DNA of 64,000 nucleotides from Burkholderia sp. Ac-20365 (GTDB lineage: Bacteria; Pseudomonadota; Gammaproteobacteria; Burkholderiales; Burkholderiaceae): positions 722,735 to 786,734 of the forward strand of contig NZ_JAAGPI010000001.1 of assembly GCF_017104715.1 (NCBI RefSeq). The letters are read 5' to 3'. The notes under the pieces were generated by a model. It ran no database searches. It was not told the DNA's origin and was given only the letters and a program-made list of their open reading frames with translations. The translations under genes and the position numbers were made by a program. Below are positions 8,301 to 18,057 of the stretch, piece by piece (the stretch's first letter is position 1; every line of letters starts with the position of its first letter).

Positions 8301-11300
8301 ATGAACACTATCCGGAACTGTTGCGCCAAACTGTGCTGGATCCTGTGCGCGATGCTCGTGGCGGCATCGGCGGGCGCCGTCGCGCAGCCGGGTTCGCATC
8401 GCCATGCGCCCGCGAGCGTCACCGTGGGCGTCGCGGGCGGCGGCATTCCTCCGCTGGTGTTCGTTAGCGACGGCCAGCTTTCCGGCGCCGCGTTCGATAT
8501 TCTCAAGTACGCCCTCGATCCGTCCACGCAACTGCGGGTCCGCATCTTTCCCGACTACCCGGCGTTGATCGCGGCCGCCTGTGCCGGTTCCGTGGACATC
8601 GTGCTTGCGGTGCAGAAGCCGATCGAGGCCAGGCGCTGCCTCGTCCTGTCGCAGACGTATTTCGATTCGGACTTCGTGGTGGTCGGACGGGCGGCGGAAG
8701 CGAACAGCAGCGGTGCTGCGCCTCGCCTTGCCGGCAAGCGCATTGCAACCGTGGCGGGCTCGTACACCGAGCAGGTATCGCATGAGCGTTACCCCGATTC
8801 GGTGTTCGTGCCGTCGCAGAATCCGCAGGCAGGTTTGCGCGCGGTGCAGCGCAAGGAGGCGGATGTCTTCATTACGCTGCTGCCCGTTGCGGACCATTTG
8901 CTGTCGCAACCGGAGTTCGCCGGGCTCGCGGAAATCAACCAGTATCACGAGACCGAAAGCGGCCTGCATTTCGGTTTCCCGCGCACGCAACTGGCGCTGC
9001 GCGACAGCGTCGACGTGCGGCTCGCCTCGCTCCCCGAAGAAACCCGCCAGCGCATTCTGAGCCGCTGGATGAGTACGGGCCCGGTCACACGGGACATGTC
9101 CGCGCCGTTCATGCTGAGCGAAGAGGAGCGCGCGTGGCTTCATTCGCTGCCGCCGCTGCGCGTGGCCGTCGACAGTGGGCTCGCACCGTACAGTTACGTC
9201 GACGACAGCGGCCAGACGCATGGCATGGCGCAGGACTATCTGCGCTATCTGTCGAACCAGCTGGGCATCAGCTTCGTGCGGCAGCACGAGCCTGGCCTCG
9301 ACGCCAGCGTGGATGCGCTGAAAGCCGGCAATCTCGACATGATCGGCGTGGCTATCGTGCATGATCCCGCATTGCGCGGCATGCCGGTGTCGCGCCCCTA
9401 CGCAACGTTTCCGGTCGTCGCCATCGGCCGTAACGATGCGCCGGCGCTCGGCCAGATGCGCGATCTCGACGGCAAACGCGTAGCCGTGACCGATGGCGGC
9501 GGCCTGCGCGGGCTGGTGATGTCCGTGGCGCCGCGCGCGCACATCATCGTGGTGCCGGATGTCGCGACGGGCATGAATGCGGTCGCCGAGGGCAGCGCCG
9601 AAATCTATGTCGACGATCTGGCCACCGCGCACTACATGCTGCAGCGCATGGAAGGGGGCACGCTGCGCATCGTCGGTTCCGGCGGCCCGCCGCTGAGCAC
9701 GGGTATTGCCGTTTCGCCGCAACTCGCCGGCCGGCTCATGCCGCTGATCGACCGCGCGCTGGCAGCGTTGCCGGACACCGAGCGGCTCGCGATCCAGAAC
9801 CGCTACTTCGGCGCGAATTATGAGTTGGGGCCGTCATGGCGCGATATCGCCACGCGATTCGCGCCCGTCGCACTCGCGTTGCTGGTCGTGATTGCCGTGC
9901 TGTGGCGCTCGCAGCGAGCGTTGCGCAAAGAGGCGCGCGAGCGGCGCGAAGCGGAGTTGCGGCTGATCGACGTGACCAGCCAGTTGCCGGCAACGGCTTT
10001 TCAGTATCGACAGTCGAAGGACGGCAGGTCGCATATCAACTGGATGAGCGGCAACACCATCGAAATGTTCGGCAAGACGAGCGCCGAACTGGCGGCTACG
10101 CCGGGCTCGGTGCTGGCGTCCGTTCATCCCGACGACCGGCAGGCCCTCGTGCAGGATGCGCAGAATTCCATGCAGACGCTCGCCCCCGTGAACCGCGAGT
10201 TGCGCGTGCAGCGGCGCGGCGCGTTCAGATGGACGCGCCTTCACGCGGTGCCGCATCGCGCCGAAAATGGCGATCTGCTCTGGAACGGCTACTGGAGCGA
10301 TGCCGAAGAGCAGCATCAGCATGCCGTCGCGCTAGCCGAGGCGCGCGATGCCGCCGAGCAGGCCTCGCGCGCGAAAAGCGAATTCCTCGCGGCGATGAGC
10401 CACGAAATACGCACGCCGATGAGCGCCGTGCTCGGTCTGATCGAACTGCTCGGGCACAGCAACTTGCGCCCCGACCAGGCGGTCAAGGTGAAGCTGATCT
10501 CGCAGGCGGCCGAATCGCTGCTGCAAATCCTCAACGACATTCTGGATTACTCGAAGATCGAAGCCGGCAAGATCGCCTTGGAGCGTGCGCCCGTCGATAT
10601 CCGCGATCTGTGCACGGGTACCTTCGCGCTGTTTTTCTGGCGCGCGCAGGAGAAGGGGCTGAAGCTGGCGCTGTGCATCGATGCGAACATCGCGTACACG
10701 GTCTGGAGCGATGGTGTGCGGTTGCGGCAGATTCTCTTCAATCTGCTCAGCAACGCGATCAAGTTCACATCCGAAGGCAGCATCCGGCTCGACGTCGAAC
10801 TGGCCGACGAAGCCGATGGCCGGCAAACCGTCGTATGGCGCGTGACGGATACCGGAATCGGCGTCAGCCCGGACCAGCGGGCGCGGCTGTTTCAGCCGTT
10901 CGTACAGGCGGAAGCCTCGACGACACGGCGTTTTGGCGGCACAGGACTCGGCCTGACAATTTCGCGGCGCCTCGTGGCGATGCTGGGCGGCAGCATCGAG
11001 ATGGAAGGGGAAGTGGGGCGCGGCACGCGGGTGGCGTTTCGTGTGCCGCTCGAGGTTGAGCAGCGGGCGTTTCCGGGCTATCCGCTCGCGGGTGTCACCG
11101 TGGGGCTGCGTATCCGCGAGACCGAGGTGTTGCGCAGCCTGACGCAGGCACTGCGCACATTCGGCGGCGAGGTTGCAATACTCGATACGGGCGAAGCGCT
11201 GAGCGCGGACAGGTTGCCCGAGGGATGCCGCCTCATCATCGACGACTCGCTGACTGCGGAAAACCCCACGGTTCAGCGCAAGGCCGCCGTCCATCTGCCG

Positions 11301-12314
11301 ACGGGAACCGTTCCCATCGTACCCACCACTGCGACGATCGAATCCGGCGGCTACATCCGCGTGGGGGACGTCTGCTATCTGTGTGTCTATCCCGTGACGC
11401 TGGAAGGCGTCGCCGCGGTCTGCAACGCGGTCTTGCACGGCGACCCCGAACTGGGTTTCGAGTCAACCGCGCCGGCCATCACACTGTCTCCGCCGCGCAA
11501 CCGCGACGAAGCGTTGCGCGATCACGCGCTGGTCCTGATCGCCGAAGACAACGCGATCAACCGGCATCTGATCCGGCAGCAACTGGAGTTGCTCGGTTGC
11601 ACCTGCGACACCGTGGAAGACGGCGCGCAGGCGCTCAAGGCGATAGCGGGCACGAAATACGCGCTGCTGATTACCGACTGCCACATGCCCGAAATGGATG
11701 GCTACACGCTTGCCACGCGCGTGCGAGAACGCACGGATGACGCGCGGCGCATGCCGATTGTCGGCCTGACGGCGAGTGTGGGGCGTGAGGAGCGCGGCGA
11801 ATGCCTCGCGGCAGGAATGGACGAATGCCTGTACAAGCCTGCCAAGCTCAGCGAACTGCGGGCGTGCGTCAGCCAGTTCGCGCCGCAGTGCCTGCAGGGG
11901 CACGATGCGCACGCGCCGCACATGGCGGCGTCGAACGATGCCGTACCGGCCGCTGCGCCTCAGGCCGCGAATGAAGACGGTGCGCTGCCCGATCTCGACT
12001 GGGACGCGATCAATCAGAATTTCGGCAGCACGGGGCGCGATGAGAAGCTGATCGAAATCATCGTTCAGACCATGACGACCGATACCGAAGAACTCGAAGG
12101 CATGCTAGGCGACGCCGAGCCGGCTGTCCTGCGGCAATGGATTCATCGCGTCGAAGGGGCGGCTTCCGTGCTCAGGTACGAACCGTTGAAAAATGCGCTG
12201 CAAACCTTCCGCGCGAGCGTGCTGACGGGCGACCGGGCGGTCTACCTCGCTTCGGGAGAACAGCTGCTGCGCAAGCTGCGGCGGATCACCGACCACGTCG
12301 CGCGACAGGTCTGA
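8301..12314 (+). CDS. BvgS/EvgS-type hybrid sensor histidine kinase
   Basis: 1337 residues. A signal peptide (about 1-28) is followed by two tandem periplasmic solute-binding (Venus flytrap) domains, about 35-255 and 280-505, and one membrane helix about 515-535 (FAPVALALLVVIAVLW). Then come a PAS domain (about 560-670), HisKA with AMSHEIRTPM (His701), HATPase with NLLSNAIKFT, DTGIGV and GTGLGLTISRRL, a receiver with phospho-acceptor Asp1126 in ITDCHMPEMDG, and a C-terminal Hpt with His1282 in IHRVEGAAS. All phosphorelay residues are present. No response regulator gene lies beside it, so the partner must be elsewhere. The twin binding domains suggest it senses small molecules such as nicotinate-like or amino acid ligands. 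Confidence 0.93.
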   Translation: MNTIRNCCAKLCWILCAMLVAASAGAVAQPGSHRHAPASVTVGVAGGGIPPLVFVSDGQLSGAAFDILKYALDPSTQLRVRIFPDYPALIAAACAGSVDIVLAVQKPIEARRCLVLSQTYFDSDFVVVGRAAEANSSGAAPRLAGKRIATVAGSYTEQVSHERYPDSVFVPSQNPQAGLRAVQRKEADVFITLLPVADHLLSQPEFAGLAEINQYHETESGLHFGFPRTQLALRDSVDVRLASLPEETRQRILSRWMSTGPVTRDMSAPFMLSEEERAWLHSLPPLRVAVDSGLAPYSYVDDSGQTHGMAQDYLRYLSNQLGISFVRQHEPGLDASVDALKAGNLDMIGVAIVHDPALRGMPVSRPYATFPVVAIGRNDAPALGQMRDLDGKRVAVTDGGGLRGLVMSVAPRAHIIVVPDVATGMNAVAEGSAEIYVDDLATAHYMLQRMEGGTLRIVGSGGPPLSTGIAVSPQLAGRLMPLIDRALAALPDTERLAIQNRYFGANYELGPSWRDIATRFAPVALALLVVIAVLWRSQRALRKEARERREAELRLIDVTSQLPATAFQYRQSKDGRSHINWMSGNTIEMFGKTSAELAATPGSVLASVHPDDRQALVQDAQNSMQTLAPVNRELRVQRRGAFRWTRLHAVPHRAENGDLLWNGYWSDAEEQHQHAVALAEARDAAEQASRAKSEFLAAMSHEIRTPMSAVLGLIELLGHSNLRPDQAVKVKLISQAAESLLQILNDILDYSKIEAGKIALERAPVDIRDLCTGTFALFFWRAQEKGLKLALCIDANIAYTVWSDGVRLRQILFNLLSNAIKFTSEGSIRLDVELADEADGRQTVVWRVTDTGIGVSPDQRARLFQPFVQAEASTTRRFGGTGLGLTISRRLVAMLGGSIEMEGEVGRGTRVAFRVPLEVEQRAFPGYPLAGVTVGLRIRETEVLRSLTQALRTFGGEVAILDTGEALSADRLPEGCRLIIDDSLTAENPTVQRKAAVHLPTGTVPIVPTTATIESGGYIRVGDVCYLCVYPVTLEGVAAVCNAVLHGDPELGFESTAPAITLSPPRNRDEALRDHALVLIAEDNAINRHLIRQQLELLGCTCDTVEDGAQALKAIAGTKYALLITDCHMPEMDGYTLATRVRERTDDARRMPIVGLTASVGREERGECLAAGMDECLYKPAKLSELRACVSQFAPQCLQGHDAHAPHMAASNDAVPAAAPQAANEDGALPDLDWDAINQNFGSTGRDEKLIEIIVQTMTTDTEELEGMLGDAEPAVLRQWIHRVEGAASVLRYEPLKNALQTFRASVLTGDRAVYLASGEQLLRKLRRITDHVARQV

Positions 12315-12414
12315 CCGGGCGCGCATCATATCGATGCCCGCATGCGGATCACGAGCAGGCGAACTATCCTGAAGGAATCTTCGTCGCTTGCCGCTTCCGG
12401 CAAGGAGGTGTGTC

Positions 12415-12900
12415 ATGTCAATGTCTGCAACCCTGCAGGAGTGCCTCGCCGACAAGGGCTCCCGTTACGAACTCGTGCAGCACCCGTATAGCCATTCGAG
12501 CATGGAAACGGCGGCGGCCGCGCACGTTCCCGGCGACCGTCTCGCCAAGACGGTGCTGTTCGAGGACGAGCAAGGCTATGTCGCCGCCGTGCTGCCATCC
12601 ACTTATGCCGTGCGTTTGTCCGAACTATGGACGAAAACGGGGCGGCGTCTGGGGCTGGCGAAGGAAGCGGATCTGCGCGAACTGTTCAAGGATTGCGAGT
12701 TCGGCGCGCTGCCGCCCGTGTGCGCTGCATACGGAATGAAGACGTATCTGGACGAGAGCCTCGTGCGTCAGCCCGACGTGTATTTCGAATCGGGCGATCA
12801 CGAAGCGCTCGTGCACATGCAGAGCGACCAGTTTCTCGCGCTGATGGATGGCGCGGAACGCGCGCGTTTCGGGCGGCGGATGCAGGGCATGTCCGCCTGA
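12415..12900 (+). CDS. YbaK/EbsC-family aminoacyl-tRNA deacylase
   Basis: 161 residues; the start at 12415 is chosen because AAGGAGGTG lies just before it. The protein fits the YbaK/ProX editing domain that hydrolyses mischarged aminoacyl-tRNA: YELVQHPYSHSSMETAAAAHVPG, then AKTVLFEDEQG with the conserved lysine, and a C-terminal half with FGALPPVCAAYGM and a GDHEALVHM segment. Residues matching the family's lysine and GxxxP-type elements are visible. It is a lone gene between the sensor kinase and a convergent aldolase. The exact tRNA substrate cannot be read from sequence. Confidence 0.85.
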   Translation: MSMSATLQECLADKGSRYELVQHPYSHSSMETAAAAHVPGDRLAKTVLFEDEQGYVAAVLPSTYAVRLSELWTKTGRRLGLAKEADLRELFKDCEFGALPPVCAAYGMKTYLDESLVRQPDVYFESGDHEALVHMQSDQFLALMDGAERARFGRRMQGMSA

Positions 12901-12927
12901 CGGGCGCGCTGCGGCGGCTCTGGCCGG

Positions 12928-13713
12928 TTACGCCTCGAAGCGGTTGCCCGCGTCGCGCAGACGCCGCATGCCGCTGTCGAGGTGTGCCCGCGCGCTGTCC
13001 TTGTCGCCGAGACGCATCTGCTCGTAGGTGTGCTGCGCGATATCGTGCGGCACGGATTTGAGCGGCCGGTTGCTCTGCATTGCCTTGAGTTGCACCTCGG
13101 CGGCGCGCTCCAGGTAGTACAGGTCGTCCCATGCTTCGGCGATGCTCGCGCCCGCCACCATCACCCCGTGGTTCTTCATGAACAGGACATCCGCATCGCC
13201 CATTGCCTGGGCGATGCGGTCGCCTTCGGAATTGTCGAGCGCGAGGCCGTTGTAGTGTTCGTCGACGGCCGTGCGGCCGTAGAACTTCAACGCAGTCTGT
13301 CCGGCCCATACCAGCGGCGGCCCCTCGAGCAGGCACAGCGCCGTCGCGTTCGGCATATGCGTGTGGAACGCGGCTTTCACGCGCGGCATCGCGCGGTGCA
13401 GGCGCGCGTGGATGTAAAACGCGGTCGCCTCCGGACGCCCAACGCCATCGATCACATTGCCGTCGAAATCGCAGATCAGCAGGCGCGACGCGGTGATCTC
13501 CGAAAATGCATAGCCATACGGGTTGACGAAGAACAGATCGTCATGACCCGGCACGACGGCCGAAAAATGATTGCACACGCCTTCCTCGTAGCCATGTTGC
13601 GCGGCCAGCTGAAAGCACGCGGCGAGTTCGATGCGGGCGGTGTGCACCGCGTCGAAATCGATCGAGGGGCGCTGCGAGAGTGAAGCGGTGTTGACGTCGA
13701 GCGTATGAGCCAT
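12928..13713 (-). CDS. Class II aldolase/adducin family protein
   Basis: 261 residues from the ATG at 13713; a longer in-frame extension would overlap the HAD gene and lacks family similarity. Conserved elements are RIELAACFQLAAQHGYEEGVCNH, the zinc-binding AAFHTHMPN histidines and a third ligand in FMKNHGVMVAG. These proteins are zinc-dependent aldolases, epimerases or decarboxylases acting on sugars and hydroxy acids. It is 29 bp downstream of the HAD hydrolase on the same strand, so the two likely form one operon, divergent from a LysR gene. Substrate unknown. Confidence 0.88.
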   Translation of the reverse strand: MAHTLDVNTASLSQRPSIDFDAVHTARIELAACFQLAAQHGYEEGVCNHFSAVVPGHDDLFFVNPYGYAFSEITASRLLICDFDGNVIDGVGRPEATAFYIHARLHRAMPRVKAAFHTHMPNATALCLLEGPPLVWAGQTALKFYGRTAVDEHYNGLALDNSEGDRIAQAMGDADVLFMKNHGVMVAGASIAEAWDDLYYLERAAEVQLKAMQSNRPLKSVPHDIAQHTYEQMRLGDKDSARAHLDSGMRRLRDAGNRFEA

Positions 13714-13742
13714 TGTGAGTCCTTTGCGCGACGTCGTACCTG

Positions 13743-14447
13743 TCACCAGCCAAGCGACGCGAATAGCGGCGGTACCTGGTCGAGTGTCGCAAGCGTGGCG
13801 TCGGGCGTGTAGTCGGGCAGGCGCTGACGGCCCGTGCCGCGATCGATCCACACGCAGCGAAAGCCGATATCGCGCGCTGCCGCGTGATCAAGATGCGGGC
13901 TTGCGCAAATATGCACGACGTCGTCGCGAGACACGCCGAGCTGTTCGTGAGCATAGTCGAAAAGCCGCCGGTTGGGTTTGTACGCGCCCGCCTGCTGCGC
14001 GGTAATCACACGGTCGATAGACCCGCCGAGCTGCGCGACATTGCCCGCGATCACATCGTCGTCGGTATTCGACACGATGCACAGCCGGTAGCCAGCTTCC
14101 TTCAGTGCACGCAGCGTATCGACGACTTCCGGGAACGGCGGCATCGCGGAGATGTGCTCCGTCAGCAAGCGGATGTCGTTGTCGTCGGCGCGCAGCTTGT
14201 AGTGGTCGAGCGCGAGGCGCAGCCCTTCGCCCGCCACTTCGCGGAACGAGCGGTGCGGCGGCGTCTGTTCGAGCGCGTGTTCGTGTTTGTCGTAGACGGC
14301 AATGAATTCGCGCGGATCGGGCGCGGCGGCGTGCTTGCCGGCGAGGATCGTCGCGACGGCGTTCTTCAGGCCTTCATCCCATTGGATCAGCGTGCCGTAG
14401 CAGTCGAAGGTCAGCCACGTGGGGCGCGAAGTGCGGTCGAGTGACAT
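13743..14447 (-). CDS. HAD-superfamily hydrolase, haloacid dehalogenase type II-like
   Basis: 234 residues. Motif I is TFDCYGTLIQWD with the nucleophilic aspartate, motif II is CIVSNTDDD, and motif III lysine is in YKPNRRLFDYA; the CASPHLDHAAARDIG segment carries motif IV. This pattern is that of (S)-2-haloacid dehalogenases and their many phosphatase-like relatives. It is the first gene of a two-gene operon with a class II aldolase and is divergent from a LysR gene. True dehalogenase activity is not certain; a role in a hydroxy-acid pathway with the aldolase is equally possible. Confidence 0.85.
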   Translation of the reverse strand: MSLDRTSRPTWLTFDCYGTLIQWDEGLKNAVATILAGKHAAAPDPREFIAVYDKHEHALEQTPPHRSFREVAGEGLRLALDHYKLRADDNDIRLLTEHISAMPPFPEVVDTLRALKEAGYRLCIVSNTDDDVIAGNVAQLGGSIDRVITAQQAGAYKPNRRLFDYAHEQLGVSRDDVVHICASPHLDHAAARDIGFRCVWIDRGTGRQRLPDYTPDATLATLDQVPPLFASLGW

Positions 14448-14562
14448 CTGGGGTTCCTTTTGAGCGGTGTCGATATGGACACAGACTAGGCCTCGCGCCG
14501 CATATTTGGAAATTAAATTAAAATACGCTGCTTAGTGGAATTACAAATATGAGGCGCCCGTT

Positions 14563-15411
14563 ATGCTCGATCTCGAACTTCTGAAGACGCTGGTCTGCGT
14601 CGTCGACGAAGGCAGCTTCACGCGCGCCGGTGACCGCGTGCATCGCACGCAGTCGACTGTCAGCCAGCAGGTGCGGCGGCTGGAAGAACTGGTCGGCCGC
14701 ACGCTCCTGATGCGCGATCGCACCGGCAATCAGGTGACGGCGACGGAACATGGCGAGCTTCTGACGCAATATGCGCGCCGCCTGATCGCGCTGTCGCAGG
14801 AGGCGCAGGACGCCCTCGCGAGCGATGTGTGGCGCACGCCGATCCGCATCGGCGTGCCGGAAGATTTCGACGCGAAACGGATGGCGGCGATCCTGTCGGG
14901 CTTCGTCAAGGCGCGGCCCGAGGCGCGACTCGAAACGGTCGCGGGCATGAGCGCCGATTTGCACAGCAAGCTGTCGGGCGGAGAGATCGAGATTGCGCTC
15001 GTCAAACGCGAGCCGGGCAGCGGGCCGTGTCTCGCGTCGTGGCCCGAAGCGCTCGTGTGGGTGCGCGGCCGCATGGTCGAAGTGCCGCCCGAAGAAGGCG
15101 AGCCGGTGCCGCTCGCGCTGTTTCCGCAGGGCTGCGTGTACCGCAAACGCGCGATCCGCAGCCTCGATCATTCGAAGCGAAGCTGGCGCGTCGCGTTCGG
15201 CAGCCACAGCCTGACGGGTATTCAGGCCGCGGTGGCTTCAGGCCTCGGCATCACGGTTCTACCCACTACGGCTGTGCTGCCCGAGCACAGTGTGTGTTTC
15301 GACCTGCCGCGTCTGCCGCCCACCGAGCTTGCGCTCGTCAGCGCGGGCGGCGCGATGAACGCGGTGCAGTCGGCGCTGGTCGATTTTCTGCGCGAAGCGA
15401 TTCCCGTCTAA
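14563..15411 (+). CDS. LysR-family transcriptional regulator
   Basis: 282 residues. The N-terminal HTH is LELLKTLVCVVDEGSFTRAGDRVHRTQSTVSQQVRRLE; the effector domain starts near residue 85 (TPIRIGVPEDF). It is divergent from the HAD/aldolase pair across 115 bp of AT-rich DNA, so that pair is its likely target. Its stop codon overlaps by 4 bp the stop of the convergent monooxygenase gene. Confidence 0.9.
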   Translation: MLDLELLKTLVCVVDEGSFTRAGDRVHRTQSTVSQQVRRLEELVGRTLLMRDRTGNQVTATEHGELLTQYARRLIALSQEAQDALASDVWRTPIRIGVPEDFDAKRMAAILSGFVKARPEARLETVAGMSADLHSKLSGGEIEIALVKREPGSGPCLASWPEALVWVRGRMVEVPPEEGEPVPLALFPQGCVYRKRAIRSLDHSKRSWRVAFGSHSLTGIQAAVASGLGITVLPTTAVLPEHSVCFDLPRLPPTELALVSAGGAMNAVQSALVDFLREAIPV

Positions 15412-16748
15412 TCAACGGCGCGCTGCGTGAAGAACCGGTTCTCCGGGCGCGGCAAGCCGAGATGGTCGCGCAACGTCGTGCCTTCATAGGCACGACGGAA
15501 AATGCCGCGCCGTTGCAGTTCGGGCACGACCTTGTCGGCGAAATCGTCGAGTCCGCCGGGCAGAAACGGGAACATCACGTTGAAGCCGTCGGAGCCGCGT
15601 TCGGTCAGCCATTGTTCCATCTGATCGGCAATCGTCGCGGGCGTGCCGACCATTTCCAGCCCCGAATATCCGCCAATGCGCTGCGCCAGTTGGCGAATGG
15701 TCAACTGTTCCGAACGCGCCCAGTCGATCACGCGCTGCCGCGAACTCTTGCTGGCGTTGCTTTCCGGAATGTCCGGTAGCAGCGCGTCGGGGTCGAGTTG
15801 CGACACGTCGTGGCCGAGCGCGATCGACAGCGATGCGATGCCGCTGTCGTAATGCACGAAGGTATCGAGCAATGCGCGCTTTTCACGCGCCTCGTCGAGG
15901 CTGTCGCCGACCACCACAAACACGCCCGGCAGGATTTTCAGATGCTCCGGATCGCGGCCCGCGCGTTCGACGCGGCTCTTCACATCGGCATAGAACGCCT
16001 GGCCTGCTGCGAGCGAGGGCGGCGCGGCGAACACGGCGTCGGCCGTTTCGGCGGCGATCTGGCGGCCCGCTTCCGATGAGCCGGCCTGCACGACGACAGG
16101 CCATCCCTGAACCGGCCTTGCGATATTCAACGGTCCGCGCACGGAAAGATGCTCGCCCTTGTGGCCGAGCACATGCATCTTCTCCACATCGACATAGATG
16201 CCGCTTTCGACGTCGCGCACGAAGGCATCGTCGGCCCAGCTGTCCCACAGGCCCGTGACCACATCGTAGAACTCACGCGCGCGGTGATAGCGCTCGCCGT
16301 GTTCGACATGCTCATCCAGCCCGAAATTGAGCGCCGCGTCGGGATTGGACGTGGTCACGAGATTCCAGCCGGCGCGTCCGCCGCTCAGGTGATCGAGCGA
16401 GGCGAAACGGCGTGCGACGTGATACGGCTCGTCGAAGGTTGTCGACGACGTGGCGATAAGGCCAATGCGTTCCGTCACCGACGACAGCGCGGCGAGCAGC
16501 GTCAACGGCTCGAACGACGTCACCGTGTGGCTGCGCTTGAGCGCGGCGGTCGGCATGTTGAGCACGGCGAGGTGATCGGCCATGAAGAACGCGTCGAAGC
16601 ACGCGCGTTCGAGCGTCTGCACGAAGCGCTTCAGATGCGCGATGTTGAAGTTCGCATCGGGCCAGGCGCCGGGATAGCGCCACGCGCCCGTATGGAGGCT
16701 GACGGGACGCATGAAAGCGCCGAGATGCAACTGACGGGTTCGGGTCAT
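15408..16748 (-). CDS. FMN-dependent monooxygenase, NtaA/SnaA/DszA family
   Basis: 446 residues, luciferase-like TIM barrel. Start chosen at 16748 where TRTRQLHLGAFMRP begins the family N-terminus (the upstream extension has no similarity). FMADHLAVLNMP, ERIGLIATSSTTFDEPYH, LSGGRAGWNLVTTSNPDAA and WPVVVQAGSSEAGRQIAA are hallmarks of NtaA/SnaA/DszA flavin monooxygenases, which use reduced FMN from a separate reductase to oxidise sulfones, sulfonates, nitrilotriacetate and similar compounds. It is divergent from tauABC, which points to desulfurisation of an imported organosulfur compound. No flavin reductase is seen nearby. Confidence 0.9.
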   Translation of the reverse strand: MTRTRQLHLGAFMRPVSLHTGAWRYPGAWPDANFNIAHLKRFVQTLERACFDAFFMADHLAVLNMPTAALKRSHTVTSFEPLTLLAALSSVTERIGLIATSSTTFDEPYHVARRFASLDHLSGGRAGWNLVTTSNPDAALNFGLDEHVEHGERYHRAREFYDVVTGLWDSWADDAFVRDVESGIYVDVEKMHVLGHKGEHLSVRGPLNIARPVQGWPVVVQAGSSEAGRQIAAETADAVFAAPPSLAAGQAFYADVKSRVERAGRDPEHLKILPGVFVVVGDSLDEAREKRALLDTFVHYDSGIASLSIALGHDVSQLDPDALLPDIPESNASKSSRQRVIDWARSEQLTIRQLAQRIGGYSGLEMVGTPATIADQMEQWLTERGSDGFNVMFPFLPGGLDDFADKVVPELQRRGIFRRAYEGTTLRDHLGLPRPENRFFTQRAVD

Positions 16749-16800
16749 GGTGAAAGCCCTCGTCGAAGCGAATAGCGGTAAGCGTGGAATGGGTGACAAA

Positions 16801-16815
16801 GTATTCGCGAAATAC
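16801..16815. promoter_or_regulatory. Inverted repeat in the monooxygenase/tauA divergent region
   Basis: GTATT-CGCGA-AATAC lies in the 277-bp gap between the divergent FMN monooxygenase and tauA genes. It could be an operator shared by both units. No factor is assigned; the rest of this gap shows no gene. Confidence 0.3.
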
Positions 16816-17025
16816 GATACGACAGGCGCGCAAATCCGGCTTGCCGACTGCCAGAACGCGCCCGGACGCCGCCGTGTGCGATATCGGCGGCTTTCGCTGT
16901 TTCCGCATGGAAAGCAAAGCTTCAACGCCGTCATTTGCTACGCACGAAACATTAGAACGGCGGCGATGCGAAGTGCTTATAGTCGGAAGCCTCACGCAGC
17001 TTTCAAAACCGCACGCAACCTTCCA

Positions 17026-18057
17026 ATGAAACAGACATTTACTTTCCTGCGGCGCGCGTTGCACGCCGCCGCGTTCGCCGTCGCGTCGATCACGATTGCG
17101 TCCTCCGCCCATGCCGACACCCGCGAAGTCGTAATCGGCTATCAGGACATGGTCGTGCCGTGGCGCTACGCGCAGGTCACGGGCGCCGTCGAGAAAGCCA
17201 CTGGCTACAAGGTCACGTATCGCAAGCTCGGCAGCGGCGCGGACGTGATTCGCGCGCTCGCGTCCGGTTCGATCCAGCTTGGCGAAGCGGGCTCCAGCCC
17301 GATCGCGGCGGGACTGTCGCAGGGCGTGGATCTGTCGCTGTTCTGGATTCTCGACAACATCAACGACGCCGAAGCGCTCGTCGCGCGCGACGGCTCCGGC
17401 GTGACGAAGCTCACCGATCTGAAGGGCAAGACGATCGGCCTGCCGTATGTGTCGACGTCGCACTTCCATGCGCTGGTCGCGTTGCAGCAGGCGGGCGTGG
17501 ATCCGTCGACGGTGAAGATTCTCAACCTGCGTCCGCCCGAGGTCGCGGCCGCCTGGCAGCGAGGCAACATCGACGCGACGTACATCTGGGATCCGGTGCT
17601 CGCGAAGGTCAAGCAGAACGGCAAGGTGCTGATCACGTCGGGGGAAGTCGCGAAGGAGTCGGGCAAGGCGACCTTTGACGGCTTCGTCGCCGCGCGCCAG
17701 TTCGAGCGCGACAACCCGGCGTTCATGGCAGGTCTCGTCAAGGTGCTGGCCGATACGGATGCGCAGTATCGCGATCACAAGGCAACGTGGACGCCGGCTT
17801 CGAAGGAAGTGCAGGCTGTCGCGCAGGAGTCGGGGGCGACGCCCGCCGATGTGCCCGCGAGCCTCGCGCTGTACGCGTTCCCCACGGCGGCGGAGCAGGC
17901 ATCGCCGACGTGGCTCGGCGGCGGCAAGCAATCGGGCGCGGCGCAATCGCTGGCGGCGACCGCCGCGTTCCTCAAGACGCAGGGCACGATCCAGAACGTG
18001 TTGTCCGACTACTCGGGCGCGGTGAATCCGCGCTTCGCGCAACAGGCCGCGCGATGA
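17026..18057 (+). CDS. tauA: Taurine/sulfonate ABC transporter substrate-binding protein
   Basis: 343 residues. Start at 17026 gives a Sec signal peptide ([19 protein letters not shown]... ending SSAHA). The mature part starts [27 protein letters not shown], the TauA-type opening, with [27 protein letters not shown] and [14 protein letters not shown] and WDPVLAKVK ligand-pocket elements. Its stop overlaps the tauB start (ATGA). It binds taurine or a similar sulfonate in the periplasm. Confidence 0.92.
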   Translation: MKQTFTFLRRALHAAAFAVASITIASSAHADTREVVIGYQDMVVPWRYAQVTGAVEKATGYKVTYRKLGSGADVIRALASGSIQLGEAGSSPIAAGLSQGVDLSLFWILDNINDAEALVARDGSGVTKLTDLKGKTIGLPYVSTSHFHALVALQQAGVDPSTVKILNLRPPEVAAAWQRGNIDATYIWDPVLAKVKQNGKVLITSGEVAKESGKATFDGFVAARQFERDNPAFMAGLVKVLADTDAQYRDHKATWTPASKEVQAVAQESGATPADVPASLALYAFPTAAEQASPTWLGGGKQSGAAQSLAATAAFLKTQGTIQNVLSDYSGAVNPRFAQQAAR

